DNA from: Dyadobacter sp. 3J3
GTDB taxonomy: Bacteria; Bacteroidota; Bacteroidia; Cytophagales; Spirosomataceae
Direction of reading: 5' to 3'
NCBI RefSeq assembly: GCF_009801115.1
Contig: NZ_VTOL01000025.1
Coordinates: forward strand, 1-57,627
Length of the DNA: 57,627 bases
Part shown: in pieces, positions 43,304 through 53,301 of the stretch
How positions within the stretch are numbered: the first letter of the stretch is position 1
How the letters are laid out: each line of letters starts with the position of its first letter
Program-made: the position numbers and the translations under genes
Notes under the pieces: generated by a model
What the model was told of the DNA's origin: nothing
The model's database searches: none
What the model saw: only the letters and a program-made list of their open reading frames with translations

Positions 43304-43834
43304 CTTACCTGTCAGAAAGCCCATCTACACAATATGGGTTCGTCGGTTGGATACGAAAAATCAGTTATCCATGCACTAGGTGTGTTTCGACTCAGACCGT
43401 ATTTTTTGCACATGCTCTCTGACCAATTAATCCCGAATTTACTTCATGGACAATCTTCCTTTTTTCCCTCTCGCTTAAACACTCGTAAGGTTTTCGATTT
43501 TTGACCGTAACTTTCTTCCCATTTATATTCATCCGTTTCTGCTTTAGTGCAAAGCTATATTAGGGCAATACAGTCGGCTTGTTATTTCTTCTTGTGCGCA
43601 AACTTTTCGCAGTAAATTTTTATACAAATTTTTCTCAATCCAGCATATTAAAACCAAGAAAAACAACTTCGTAAGAAATTTGTCACAGATTTGTATCAAA
43701 TGAGTAAATTTCTTATTTTTACACAAGATATAAATTGATATCAAAACTCATCATATCGAGTCAAACTATTGGGCTACCTAATCGGTTACCAATTTGATAA
43801 AAAGAAAGAATTAAACGATTTAAGGGTGTTTTCA

Positions 43835-43890
43835 GTCATAAAAAATGATCCCAGCGGGATCACTGAAAGCGCCTCAAACGGCGCTTTTTT
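43835..43890 (+). terminator. Hairpin pair ending in a terminator
   Basis: GATCCCAGCGGGATC (near 43847-43861), flanked by TTTCAGT and ACTGAAA, forms one hairpin. Directly after it AAAGCGCC-TCAAAC-GGCGCTTT (43866-43887) followed by further T forms an intrinsic terminator on the plus strand. No gene upstream on this strand needs it, so it may end a small RNA encoded in 43745-43865 or be the remnant of a lost gene. Confidence 0.6.
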
Positions 43891-43994
43891 TATACATAAT
43901 GATTTAATAATCAGTCATTTTTAGGATCAAGTCCAAAACTTGTGGAGTGTATAGGATTTTTCTAGGTTTGTGTTTTTAATCAAACCTATTTGTT

Positions 43995-44357
43995 TTGGAG
44001 AGTTTCTTGCCTATTATCCAGTTTCTGTTACCCGAATTCATTTTAGAAAATTTTACACTTACTTCTGTAGATAAAGACGGAGATACATTTCATGTTCGTA
44101 TCGAAGAGAAGAATACTGCTGATACTGATCCTCAAAAGAAGGATTTGCTCTCCAAAGGATTCTTTCCAACAATTACCGTCCAAGATTTCCCAATTCGTGG
44201 TCATAAGGTTTTTCTTCATATCAAGCGCCGCAGGTGGCTCAACACTAAAACGGGAAAAGTAGTATACAGGGACTGGACAGAAGTAGCACAAGGAACGCGG
44301 ATGACCAGTGAGTTTTCCGCTTTTTTAAAAGAAGTCAATCGATATCAGCCCGAATAG
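43995..44357 (+). CDS. ISAon1-type transposase N-terminal region protein
   Basis: The 120-residue product begins at TTG 43995 (MESFLPIIQFLLPEFILENF) and contains HIKRRRWLNTKTGKVVYRDW, the DNA-binding N-terminal part of the transposase in two-frame ISAon1 elements. It ends with EVNRYQPE. The large frame lies +1 relative to it and stays open upstream across the junction, so a full transposase could be made by +1 (or -2) frameshifting, or the two parts may act as separate chains. Confidence 0.85.
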   Translation: MESFLPIIQFLLPEFILENFTLTSVDKDGDTFHVRIEEKNTADTDPQKKDLLSKGFFPTITVQDFPIRGHKVFLHIKRRRWLNTKTGKVVYRDWTEVAQGTRMTSEFSAFLKEVNRYQPE

Positions 44358-44400
44358 CGCATGGGCAATCGGAAAGTTCTACGGAGTAAACGGTAAGGAT

Positions 44401-45321
44401 TTGCTACGCCAATATCGAGATTTTCAGAGCGGATTTAAGAACTGGGATCAGAAAGTACATGCAAAAAAGTGGTTGCTCTTTCCTGAAAACATAGGCTCTC
44501 AGCTATCTATTGATGAAACTAGCCTTTCCCGAGGCGAGCTGTACACAATTCTTACAAACAAAGCTGCCAAGGGTGGTCGTGGCAGTATAGTTGCCATCGT
44601 GGCCGGTACAAAAGCCGAAGCGATTATTGAAATTATCCGTAAAATTCCCGAATCCCAGCGCAAAAAAGTTACAGAAATCACCCTGGACATGGCTGGCAGC
44701 ATGTCAATGATTGCCAAACGATGTTTTCCAAGAGCTACACGTGTTACGGATCGTTTCCACGTACAACAATTAGCCACAGAAGCCTTACAGGAAATACGCA
44801 TAAAGTACCGCTGGGAAGCTTTAGACGAAGAAAACGATGCCATTGAGCAAGCCAAAGCATCCCAGGCAGTATATGAACCCCAGGTTCTATCCAACGGAGA
44901 TACGGTTAAACAATTAATGGCACCTAGCAGATATGCACTTTATAAAAAGCCTAATACATGGACCCCAAGCCAAAAAGAAAGAGCAGAGCTGGTCTTTGAA
45001 CGCTTCCCTGATCTTAAAAAAGCATATGATCTGGCACAAGAACTCAGCAACATCTTTACTAACACAACTGAAAAGATTTATGGGTTAACCAGACTAGCCA
45101 AATGGCATGAGAAGGTCAGACAATCAGGTTTTAAGTCATTTAATACCGTCGCAAGATCGATAGAGAACCATTATAAAACCATTGTAAACTATTTTGATAA
45201 CCGAAGCACCAATGCTTCGGCAGAATCCTTCAACGCAAAAATCAAGGCATTTAGATCTCAGTTCAGAGGCGTCCAGAACGTTGAATTCTTCCTTTATCGC
45301 CTAACTCAGTTATATGCTTAA
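44401..45321 (+). CDS. ISAon1-type DDE transposase, catalytic part
   Basis: This 306-residue chain has the ISL3-like DDE catalytic residues: Asp in LSIDETSLSRGELYTI, Asp in EITLDMAGSM followed by TDRFHVQQLA, and Glu in STNASAESFNAKIKAFR. The frame is open upstream of the nominal TTG start (SAWAIGKFYGVNGKDLLRQY), so translation probably begins by frameshift from the first frame. The catalytic acids are all present. Confidence 0.9.
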   Translation: MLRQYRDFQSGFKNWDQKVHAKKWLLFPENIGSQLSIDETSLSRGELYTILTNKAAKGGRGSIVAIVAGTKAEAIIEIIRKIPESQRKKVTEITLDMAGSMSMIAKRCFPRATRVTDRFHVQQLATEALQEIRIKYRWEALDEENDAIEQAKASQAVYEPQVLSNGDTVKQLMAPSRYALYKKPNTWTPSQKERAELVFERFPDLKKAYDLAQELSNIFTNTTEKIYGLTRLAKWHEKVRQSGFKSFNTVARSIENHYKTIVNYFDNRSTNASAESFNAKIKAFRSQFRGVQNVEFFLYRLTQLYA

Positions 45322-45354
45322 TCTAAGTTGCTCCACAAGTTTTGGTCTTGATCC

Positions 45355-46390
45355 CAAAATAGTGGTCAAATTTAAAATTTCAGTAATCCTTTAAATTTAG
45401 TAACGACTCATATCTTGTTTACGCTTGCGCATTGAACCTCTCCTAATTTTGACAAAGCAGATTATGCTCCAATCTTACTATTGATTCCGTCAAGTTTGCA
45501 CCTATCACAATTTAATATGAAGGCTGAGACGCCATTTATTCAGACAGGTCATTTTTTAAGCGGAAAGAGCAATATGCCTTCTCAAACCTTCTAAATTCTT
45601 TATATCTCAGCCTATGCCAGTGAAAATCGGCACGCAGCCAGGGTGCTCGATTTTTGAAAATTGACGATTTCAACCGATGTCGAATCATTTTTTGCAGTGT
45701 TTTCTGCGGAAAAAATCTATTTTTTCAAGTGCTGGCCTCAAGGCTTTCACGGTAACTTAAAAATCAAATCATTGGCTACCTTCTCACTTAAAAACGTGAT
45801 TAAAAGCTCTTTCTCAGTCAAGGCCACGGCCTTTGACAGCAGTTCTATCTGTATACTGGTCGGATTTCGCTCTCCATTTCAACTATACTTACCATTGCAG
45901 TGTCAGCACCAATAGCAGCTGGTAATTCTCCCAGCAAAGGTCCTTTGGTGTGTCCCGCTTTTCTCAGTACTTCCTCAGGCGTTTTCAATTATTCAAATTT
46001 ATCCCTGTCGGACTTTGCTGAAAGTAAGCAGAAGTAACCATAAGTACCATTGCATAGTGTTAAATTTCGATATTGGTATAACTATGCAGCGGCCACAGGC
46101 TTCCATCAGCGTTGTATTTCTAGGCGCCACGGAAACTGCAAGATTGGCTCCTTATTGAGAAGTAATTTATGGACGAATTTTAGGAAAATTTGAAGGCAAA
46201 ACCTAACGCATTTAAATAGAACCGCGAATAAGATTTCAGACTACAAACAAATTGCAGAAAGTTAAACGAGACTTTGAAATGTTGTTTGTAATTGTAATCT
46301 TCTTTCAAAATTTATTTCATAGAATTAATAAAGTAACACATCCGGAATCATATGGAAGATTTTTCTTGGGTCGTTAAGAATTCTTGCATG
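45355..46390. other. Gene-poor stretch with degenerate sequence
   Basis: No intact gene is supported in this kilobase. On the minus strand between about 45843 and 46000 a frame reads ENAPEEVLRKAGHTKGPLLG and then ELPAAIGADTAMVSIVEMES before a stop. It looks like the end of a decayed gene of unknown family. The plus-strand frame at 45661-45915 has poor composition. The area probably collects remnants beside the IS. Confidence 0.4.
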
Positions 46391-47626
46391 TTAATTTTTA
46401 GGAAAAAGATCGTCTTGATATTCAGATATCAGTTGACCGATCGACTTTAGTTTACTGTTATTTATCAGTAATTCCATGTCATACATCTTATAGATTATTG
46501 AGGTTTTTGTAACATTGAAAAAATAAGCCATCTTTTTTGTCAACTCCATAAAGTCCTGTCTGTTATGAAATTGATCGTCCAAATAATACTTCCCTCTGCG
46601 CAATTGAAGACTGTCTTGAGTTTTCCACAGTCTGGCTAAAAATTGCGGCTTAGGCAGCAGCAGCGACGATGCAAAATAATTTGCTTGCCATTCGATCCAG
46701 TTTTTCGGATTTTTCAAATCATGACTATTTTTACGAAAATTATATTCCGAATCAGAAAATTGATCATAAGAATTCTGCCCGATTTGCAGCTTTTGATGTA
46801 AATGAAAATGTCCGTACTCATGTGCCAAAATGAATAGGTGTCTACCAGAACCAACCACTAACTTATTTATTCCGATCGTACTGGCTTTAATGTCGCACCA
46901 TCCTAGCAAACTGTCGTTATCTACAAAATCAACTAGCTTAACTTCTTCTCGTTCTCTTAGAAAGTTTTCTAACTGTTTCACAGATAATGGATAGGCTTCT
47001 GAAATGATTTTCGGGTTGATACTCTCCAGTATCTGCATTGCATGGTTTTCTATATCTTCCTTAGTCAATTTATCGATGTTGTAAAGGACGGATTTAGAAT
47101 CATTATTTTCCCGAAAAATCTCTACTATTTCTTTATCTATAAGCCTTTCGATAAGCCTTTCTCCCTCACCCAGAATCTCACTATTTGAAGTTGCAATGAT
47201 AAATGGCAAAGAGTCCTGCCTGCCCGTTTTCCAGTTCTTTGAAGTTTTATGGAGCGTTATATTATAGTCTTGAGCTGATTCCCCCTGAATGACCATCATG
47301 CCAACTGACTCAGCAATATTAAATGCCCCCTCCTGCAATGGGGAATTTGAAATAAATATTCCTTTTACGTTCACGCCGCCAACTTGCTGAATCTTACCAT
47401 AAAATTCTTCAATATCATCGACAGGAACGCGTTTATTGTAACTTTTGCATTCAATAATATATATTAACGAATATCGTGTAGCTCCAGGTGGCCACACTTC
47501 TATTGTAATATCGAAAAAAATATCCTTTCGTCTTAATGACGAATAATATCCTTTGTCTTTCTTCGTAAATATCTTTAAGTGTTTACTTAGGTGACCAAGC
47601 TGTTCTTTTTGGATTTTTAATAATCT
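46391..47626 (-). pseudogene. Mrr-like nuclease / ImmA-IrrE metallopeptidase fusion, 5' damaged
   Basis: From a GTG at 47497 the frame gives 368 residues. IIECKSYNKRVPVDDIEEF holds the ExK of a PD-(D/E)xK restriction-type nuclease. Further on, HEYGHFHLH near 224 and EWQANYFASSLLLP near 267 form an ImmA/IrrE zinc peptidase. The frame is open 43 codons further upstream and reads KIFTKKDKGYYSSLRRKDIF and FDITIEVW, which supplies the missing catalytic Asp but has no start codon before TAG at 47629. Another frame just upstream reads AGYNTTLIGDIFESKSLEII, the likely original N-terminus. A frameshift near 47615 has therefore broken the gene. Intact, it would link DNA cleavage with a regulatory protease. 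Confidence 0.75.
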
Positions 47627-47912
47627 CTAAAGACTTCGACTCAAAAATATCTCCAATCAAAGTAGTGTTGTATCCTGCTTTCAAAATTTTATAGATTCAA
47701 ATTTGATATAGGCAACCGATCTGTGTTTTGTTCTTCAAACTTAAAATTGCCTTAACGTTTCCGCAGAAGTCCAATTTTCAGCCAGTTAAATTTTAGTTGA
47801 AAGATAATAATAAAATCTTCAGTTGTAAATCCTGGCAGCACTTTACTGCCTTTAACCTCCTTTAACGGACCAATCCGCAAAAGTGTATCTCAGGATGTTT
47901 TGACACCTGTTT

Positions 47913-48245
47913 ATGGGCTTTGTTCTCCAGGCTTTTGTCTACGATCTCGAACTAGCGGTAAAGAAGCTTATTGAGTTTATTAAAAATGAAGATTTGTAAT
48001 TGGAATTATCAAAGTCATATCGTTTAAAAGAATGGCCTAAATCAATCAAATTACTGAAAAAAAATAAAAACATGTTGAAAGATGATGTGACCGAATTGTT
48101 ACTGGCCGTATATCCATTGCTGACTACTTTCAGTCCGAATGATGAAGACGTTCAAGAAAAGGATAAATGGGATGAATTAAGAAAACTAACAATTTCCAAA
48201 GCACGCAGAATGAGAGTTCATAATCCCAATTCCTATGTAAAATAA
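47913..48245 (+). pseudogene. Small gene interrupted by an in-frame stop
   Basis: ATG at 47913 opens MGFVLQAFVYDLELAVKKLI and EFIKNEDL, then TAA at 47997-47999. The same frame goes on for 81 codons (ELSKSYRLKEWPKSIKLLKK to VHNPNSYVK). The two halves read as one helical, basic protein of about 110 residues with a single nonsense change. Alternatively the second half starts at the TTG right after the stop. The family is not recognised. Confidence 0.3.
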
Positions 48246-48477
48246 GCGGATGACATTGAAGGCAGCGCATAACATTGGGTTTTATGCAATTTGGGCTCGA
48301 CATTGTAACATCAGCTATTTGCAAATCCCAGCTTCAGTTCCAGCAGAAGAACATCTATCAGCTGTTTTTATTAACTTCATCCACATATTTTCAATCAGCA
48401 GCTGTTCCGGGCAGACGGAATACTGATTCCCAATCTGCATAAAGCCCTGGCCGTTATGCGATATTTAGTAGAATCTC

Positions 48478-48672
48478 ATGGAACCTAAAAAAATCATAGC
48501 CAATGTTCTGGTCGCCCTCGCTGTCATTACAGCCTTTTACGGCATCGTCAAGGATAAGGATGATTTGTGGAACAAGCTATTTCCTGGTGGGCAATTAATA
48601 AATGTTTATTCTGTTTCAACTTTACTAATTGTCACCAATTTTATAAACAATAATTGCTGCAATAAAAATTAA
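48478..48672 (+). CDS. Small membrane protein, uncertain
   Basis: The 64-residue frame has one membrane segment (IIANVLVALAVITAFYGIV), then a charged stretch (KDKDDLWNKLF) and an odd Asn-rich tail. The tail may be out of frame. It stands alone with no neighbour in the same unit. No family is recognised, and it may be non-functional. Confidence 0.35.
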   Translation: MEPKKIIANVLVALAVITAFYGIVKDKDDLWNKLFPGGQLINVYSVSTLLIVTNFINNNCCNKN

Positions 48673-48870
48673 ACCTTCCGTGAAGAACATCACGGTTCCA
48701 GATTGAGAAAATTTCATAGCGATATGTTTGATAACTTCAAAGATTTCATAATCTAAATTTACAATAAAAATCCATTTGATAATTCAATATCAAGGCCTTA
48801 CGTTTAATATCTTCGTGATTTCGATTAAGAAATCAACCAAAAAAGATTAAAAATTGAAATAATTCAATTC

Positions 48871-49191
48871 CTAAATCAGCCAAACTGGTTTTATCGGACG
48901 GATACGTTTGACCATGCTCTTATAATCAGGGTGGACACCACGGCCCGTGTGCATTCCCATGCATCACAACCGAATGGACGAAACCACTAACGGGTTCTTC
49001 TTCGAACCCAATGACCTCTTCTCAGTGAGCATAACACCAATATCTTTTTTCTTTTCCGGCCCCTGGTCAGCAACTGCATAACTCTTACCGGCTCCGGCAG
49101 CAATTGTTCCCAAACCCATCAAAGTGGCTGCTTTTAAAAAGCCTCTTCGCATTTTAGGATCTATGTTTTTATTTTCTGTCTGGTTTTCCAT
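48871..49191 (-). pseudogene. Tat-exported aldo/keto reductase, truncated
   Basis: The first 75 codons have a twin-arginine signal (MRRGFLKAATLMGLGTIAAG) and the usual start of an aldo/keto reductase (MLTEKRSLGSKKNPLVVSSI). The frame then meets TGA where GLGCMGM is expected, and continues as CMGMHTGRGVHPDYKSMVKR before ending at 48871. The barrel with the catalytic Tyr and Lys is missing. It lies just downstream of the molybdenum oxidoreductase operon and may have been its fourth gene. Confidence 0.8.
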
Positions 49192-49252
49192 TTTTAATTT
49201 TATTTTTTTTAAACAAGTTTGTTTGAATATGATCCCGGCTGCCTATTCAAAC

Positions 49253-51451
49253 TCAGACTGCTCTTAAAAGCTTGTCCAGCGTAACAGGGTAATCCCGGAC
49301 CCTGATTCCGGTTGCATTATAAACCGCATTGGCCACGGCGGCTGCAACGCCAACAATACCCAGCTCGCCAATCCCCTTCGCTTTCATGGGTGACATCGTT
49401 GGGTCAATATCTTCGAGCAAGATTACTTCCTGGTGCGGGATGTCCGCATGAACGGGCACTTCATAACCTGCAAGGTCATGATTTACAAAAAAACCTACCC
49501 GCTTGTCAACCACCATTTCCTCCATTAGGGCCGCTCCAACACCCATCGTCATCGCGCCAATTACCTGGCTGCGCGCGGCCTTCGGGTTCAGTATCCGCCC
49601 TGCGTGACATACTGCCAGCATCCTTCTTACACGGATCTCAAATGTAAAAGCATTCACGCCCACCTCAACAAAATGTGCCCCGAAAGTATCCTGTGCAAAT
49701 TGTTTGGAAAGTTCGCCGTAGGTCATCTCATCTTCCACTACAAGCTCCCCATCTTTGGCAGCCTCACTTAATGCCGCACTTTTATCACCCAGAATAATGC
49801 GGCCGTCCGAAAACTGCGCTTTTTCAGCATCGAAATCAAGCTTATTAGCCACCGCTTCGCGCAGTTTCATGCATGCAGCATATACGCCGGAAGTGGAAGA
49901 CGCAGCGCCCAATTGCCCGCCAGACCCTGATGACTCCGGGAAGGACGAATCGCCAAGCTTCACCTTAACCTGATCGATCCCGACGCCCATCATCTCTGCG
50001 GCTGTCTGTGCGATGATGGTGTAGGTGCCCGTACCGAGATCGGTCATGTCTGTTTCAACGGTGATCTTGCCACTATTGTCAAGGCGTACACGTGCTGCTG
50101 ACTTAACAATAGGCGCTCCACGCATGGCAGATGCTACGCCCATGCCGATGAGCCAGTCCCCTTCCTTGATTGCACCTGGTTTGGCATTCCGTTTCTCCCA
50201 ACCAAATTTATCAGCTCCCGTCTGCAGGCATTCCACTAATTTACGTGTGGAAAACATGCGTCCTGGTTTCTCGGGATCTTCCTGAGTATCATTTTTAATC
50301 CGGAAACCGACTGGATCCATTTGCAGCTTTTCAGCCATTTCATCCATTGCTATTTCCAGTGCCATCATACCCGATGCCTCTCCTGGTGCGCGCATGGCAC
50401 TGCCTTCAACCAGGTGCAAAACAGCCAGCCGCAGCTTGGTGAGCCTGTTGGCACCAGCATATAACAGCCGGGTTGATGCAATAGTTGATTCGGTCATGCC
50501 GCCTGGCAGATTCCCTGACCAGCTTTCATGGCCTATCGCCGTGATGGTTCCATCCGACTTTGCCCCGATCCGGATCCGCTGGATGGTTTTGGGACGGTGG
50601 ATTGTGTTGTTGAACATCAGGGGACGCTGCAATGTCAGCTTCACTGGCCTGCCAACTGCACGAGACGCCAGACTGGCCGCTACCAGATCCGAAAGTACCG
50701 TACCTTTTCCCCCAAATCCCCCGCCGATGTAAGCTGAGATGAGCCGCACATTTTCTTTGGGTATACCCAGAATAAACGCAAGGTCGCGGACTCCCCAGTT
50801 GAGCTGTTGTATGGTACACCAGCAGGTCAGCTTATCACCATCCCATTTCGCAATGGTTGCATGAGGCTCCATCATCGCATGCGCCTGATCGGGCGTGGAG
50901 TAAGATTGATCTAATTTTACCTGGGCCGTCTCAAATGCACCTTCGAAATCGCCTGTACGCGTTTCAGCCGGGGGAGTGTATGGACCTGGCGAAGGAGGCC
51001 CGGCGCTGTCTTTTGAAGCTTCCAGATCATAACTGCCTGATTGTTTTTTGTATTCAACCTTCAAGAGCGCGGCCGCCGACCTTGCCTGTTCGAAGGTTTC
51101 CGCTACAACAATGGCAACTGCCTGATGGTAATGATCGACCTGCGGCCCGGCCAGAAAACGGCTGACGTAAAACTTACCGGTCTGCAACGGTCCGGCATTA
51201 GCAGCGGTCACAATCGATAACACGCCTGGCGCAGCGTTGGCCGCGGTCTGGTCAATTCGCGTAATCGTCCCGCGCGCAATAGCGGCACCTAAAATATATC
51301 CGTAAGCAGGATTCTTAACCTCCTCATTGTATTCATAGGCATATTTGGCCGTGCCGGTTGTTTTCAAAGGGCCTTCAACGCGGTCGGTCGGCTTGCCAAC
51401 GACTTTTAACTGATCGATTGGGTTTTGCCCAGCTGGTTTGTCGAATTTCAT
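49253..51451 (-). CDS. paoC: Aldehyde oxidoreductase molybdenum-binding subunit (PaoC-like)
   Basis: The 732-residue subunit binds molybdopterin cytosine dinucleotide and oxidises aldehydes or heterocycles with water. It begins with the a/b hammerhead domain (GRPTD-like VVGKPTDRVEGPLKTTGTAK). The pterin-binding motif GGGFGGKG follows. Further matches are AMRAPGEASGMMALEIAMDE and, near the end, the active-site loop KGIGELGIVGVAAAVANAVY with the catalytic Glu. The length matches PaoC/YagR. It starts 1 bp after the FAD-subunit stop. It should fold in the cytoplasm and be exported with the Tat-carrying Fe-S subunit. No MocA or XdhC-type maturase gene is nearby. Confidence 0.93.
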   Translation of the reverse strand: MKFDKPAGQNPIDQLKVVGKPTDRVEGPLKTTGTAKYAYEYNEEVKNPAYGYILGAAIARGTITRIDQTAANAAPGVLSIVTAANAGPLQTGKFYVSRFLAGPQVDHYHQAVAIVVAETFEQARSAAALLKVEYKKQSGSYDLEASKDSAGPPSPGPYTPPAETRTGDFEGAFETAQVKLDQSYSTPDQAHAMMEPHATIAKWDGDKLTCWCTIQQLNWGVRDLAFILGIPKENVRLISAYIGGGFGGKGTVLSDLVAASLASRAVGRPVKLTLQRPLMFNNTIHRPKTIQRIRIGAKSDGTITAIGHESWSGNLPGGMTESTIASTRLLYAGANRLTKLRLAVLHLVEGSAMRAPGEASGMMALEIAMDEMAEKLQMDPVGFRIKNDTQEDPEKPGRMFSTRKLVECLQTGADKFGWEKRNAKPGAIKEGDWLIGMGVASAMRGAPIVKSAARVRLDNSGKITVETDMTDLGTGTYTIIAQTAAEMMGVGIDQVKVKLGDSSFPESSGSGGQLGAASSTSGVYAACMKLREAVANKLDFDAEKAQFSDGRIILGDKSAALSEAAKDGELVVEDEMTYGELSKQFAQDTFGAHFVEVGVNAFTFEIRVRRMLAVCHAGRILNPKAARSQVIGAMTMGVGAALMEEMVVDKRVGFFVNHDLAGYEVPVHADIPHQEVILLEDIDPTMSPMKAKGIGELGIVGVAAAVANAVYNATGIRVRDYPVTLDKLLRAV

Positions 51452-51452
51452 A

Positions 51453-52403
51453 TCAGTTTTTCCCTTCTTTTAAGACTAGTGCAATGGTACGCTCTACCAG
51501 GCTGAGCTTATATTCATTATCCTTGGTCGGCCTGGCACCTTCCATCAGTTTTGCAGTAAATGCCTTAGCACCCGATGGTAACAGACTTTCTGCACCCGGG
51601 ACACGCCACGGCTTTGGAGCAACACCCCCAACGGCAATCCTTCCACTTCCATCTTTAAATAAAATGGCGGCAACCGACACCAGTGCAAATGCGTATGAAG
51701 CCCGGTCACGGACTTTGTGGTAGATATGCGTGCCACCGACCGGGGCAGGCAACACGACGGCAGTAATCAGCTCATTCTTTTCCAGATTGGTTTCCAGATG
51801 TGGCGTTTTCCCCGGCAAACGATAAAATTGCGAAATGGGAATCTGCCGGGTTTTGCCAGCTGGATTGATGGTTTCAACCACTGCGTCCAGGGCCGTCATG
51901 GCCACGGCCATATCGCCGGGATAAGTCGCGATGCAGGCGTCACTGCTTCCGATGACAGCAAGTTGTTTGCTGAAACCTGCAATTGCGGCACATCCGCTGC
52001 CGGGTACCCGTTTATTGCATTGCTGGTTGGTATCATAAAAATAGGGGCACCGCGTGCGCTGTAAAAGATTGCCCGCCGTGGTTGCCTTATTGCGAAGCTG
52101 CCCGGAGGCACCCGCAAGCAGCGCCCTGGATAAAATGCCGTAGTCTTTACGGATATGCGGGTCTGCCGCAAGGTCGGTATTACGGACCAGCGCTCCTATC
52201 CTTACACCGCCATTAGCGGTCTTTTCAATTTTGTCCAGTCCTATCCGGCCAATGTCGATCAGGTGGACTGGCGTCTCGATCTGTAATTTCATCAGATCAA
52301 GCAGGTTTGTACCGCCTGCCAAAAATTTAGCACCGGGCTTAGCGGCAACTGCTGCGGCCGCCTCGGCCGGCGTGGTAACGCGCTCGTATGTGAATGATTT
52401 CAT
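51453..52403 (-). CDS. paoB: Aldehyde oxidoreductase FAD-binding subunit (PaoB-like)
   Basis: The 316-residue protein has the PCMH-type FAD domain (AAAVAAKPGAKFLAGGTNLL, ASGQLRNKATTAGNLLQRTR) and a CO-dehydrogenase flavoprotein C-terminal domain. The Cys pattern RCPYFYDTNQQCNKRVPGSG C binds an extra [4Fe-4S] cluster, a mark of the PaoABC branch. It passes electrons from the Fe-S subunit to its acceptor. It lies 44 bp after the Fe-S gene and 1 bp before paoC. Confidence 0.93.
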   Translation of the reverse strand: MKSFTYERVTTPAEAAAAVAAKPGAKFLAGGTNLLDLMKLQIETPVHLIDIGRIGLDKIEKTANGGVRIGALVRNTDLAADPHIRKDYGILSRALLAGASGQLRNKATTAGNLLQRTRCPYFYDTNQQCNKRVPGSGCAAIAGFSKQLAVIGSSDACIATYPGDMAVAMTALDAVVETINPAGKTRQIPISQFYRLPGKTPHLETNLEKNELITAVVLPAPVGGTHIYHKVRDRASYAFALVSVAAILFKDGSGRIAVGGVAPKPWRVPGAESLLPSGAKAFTAKLMEGARPTKDNEYKLSLVERTIALVLKEGKN

Positions 52404-52447
52404 TAGATACAGTTCAGGTGTGAAAAGATTTACCGCAAATGGCTATG

Positions 52448-53098
52448 TCAGCCTTTTACGCCAGCAACCTCCGCGGCAGCTTCGGCAATGTTGGAATACG
52501 CACCACAACGGCAGATATTCCCGCTCATTCTTTCCCGGAATTCCGTGTTGGTAAAAGCCATCTGCGCATTCAGATCAGCACTGGCATGACTTGGAATTCC
52601 TGCTTTTATTTCTTCAAGCACGGCAACGGCCGAACAAATTTGTCCCGGCGTGCAATAGCCGCACTGGTATCCGTCGTGTTTTATAAATGCGGACTGCATG
52701 GGATGAAGATTATCAGGTGTTCCTAATCCCTCGATTGTGGTGATCGCATCGTCTTCGTGTTGCAATGCCAGTGACAAGCAGGAATTGATGCGCTTTCCAT
52801 TGACAAGCACTGTGCAGGCACCGCATTGCCCGTGATCACAACCTTTTTTAGTTCCGGTCAAAAACAACTTCTCTCTGAGCGCGTCCAGTAAGGTTGTTCT
52901 GGTATCCATTTCCAGAGTAATTGCTTTACCGTTCACACGGAAAGAAACCCCGGCCAATTCAACCGGCTGTATCGCCGCCGGTGCAGTTGCTGCTTCCAAT
53001 CCAGTGACTTTTGTGATGGCCATAGCCGTAACTGCCATGGCAGTCCCTGCCAGCATTTCACGCCGCGAGATGTGGCCTGTTCTATCTTCATTTTCCAT
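52448..53098 (-). CDS. paoA: Aldehyde oxidoreductase 2Fe-2S subunit with Tat signal (PaoA-like)
   Basis: The 216-residue subunit starts with a twin-arginine signal (HISRREMLAGTAMAVTAMAI), so the complex is moved to the periplasm. The first [2Fe-2S] site is GCDHGQCGACTVLVNGKRIN SC, and the second is QCGYCTPGQI with NICRCGAYSNI. It is the first gene of the three-gene operon and carries the export signal for all. The divergent or upstream promoter lies in 53099-53301, where no clear element stands out. Confidence 0.95.
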   Translation of the reverse strand: MENEDRTGHISRREMLAGTAMAVTAMAITKVTGLEAATAPAAIQPVELAGVSFRVNGKAITLEMDTRTTLLDALREKLFLTGTKKGCDHGQCGACTVLVNGKRINSCLSLALQHEDDAITTIEGLGTPDNLHPMQSAFIKHDGYQCGYCTPGQICSAVAVLEEIKAGIPSHASADLNAQMAFTNTEFRERMSGNICRCGAYSNIAEAAAEVAGVKG

Positions 53099-53301
53099 AG
53101 TTCCGCCTTTTACCTAAAACTTGTTGAATTACCTTAACTACCTCCAATATAAGCAATTCAGGTTATGCTATGAGAAATTTAAGCACAAAATCCTGATTAT
53201 CCTGCACTATTTTAATATCCGCAATATAAACTAACCTGATCGGCGAGAATGTAGGATATCAAACAATTGATTATGAATATCAAACTACCCAAATGGCACT
53301 C

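Larger units (their letters stand above)
43924..45354. mobile_element. Complete ISAon1-like (ISL3-type) insertion sequence
   Basis: The terminal inverted repeats are 24 bp with one mismatch: GGATCAAGTCCAAAACTTGT.. at 43924-43947 and the reverse complement of GGATCAAGACCAAAACTTGT.. at 45331-45354. They bound 1431 bp that hold two transposase frames. No clear target duplication is seen: the left flank is ..CATTTTTA and the right flank CAAAATAG... The element looks intact and possibly active. Confidence 0.88.

Noticed and set aside
43916..45362. Target-site duplication of the ISAon1-like element
   Set aside because: The 8 bp on each side (CATTTTTA and CAAAATAG) do not match, so no duplication is claimed.
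45661..45915. 84-codon plus-strand frame right of the ISAon1-like element
   Set aside because: Phe/Ser-rich with no family, in a stretch of degenerate sequence.
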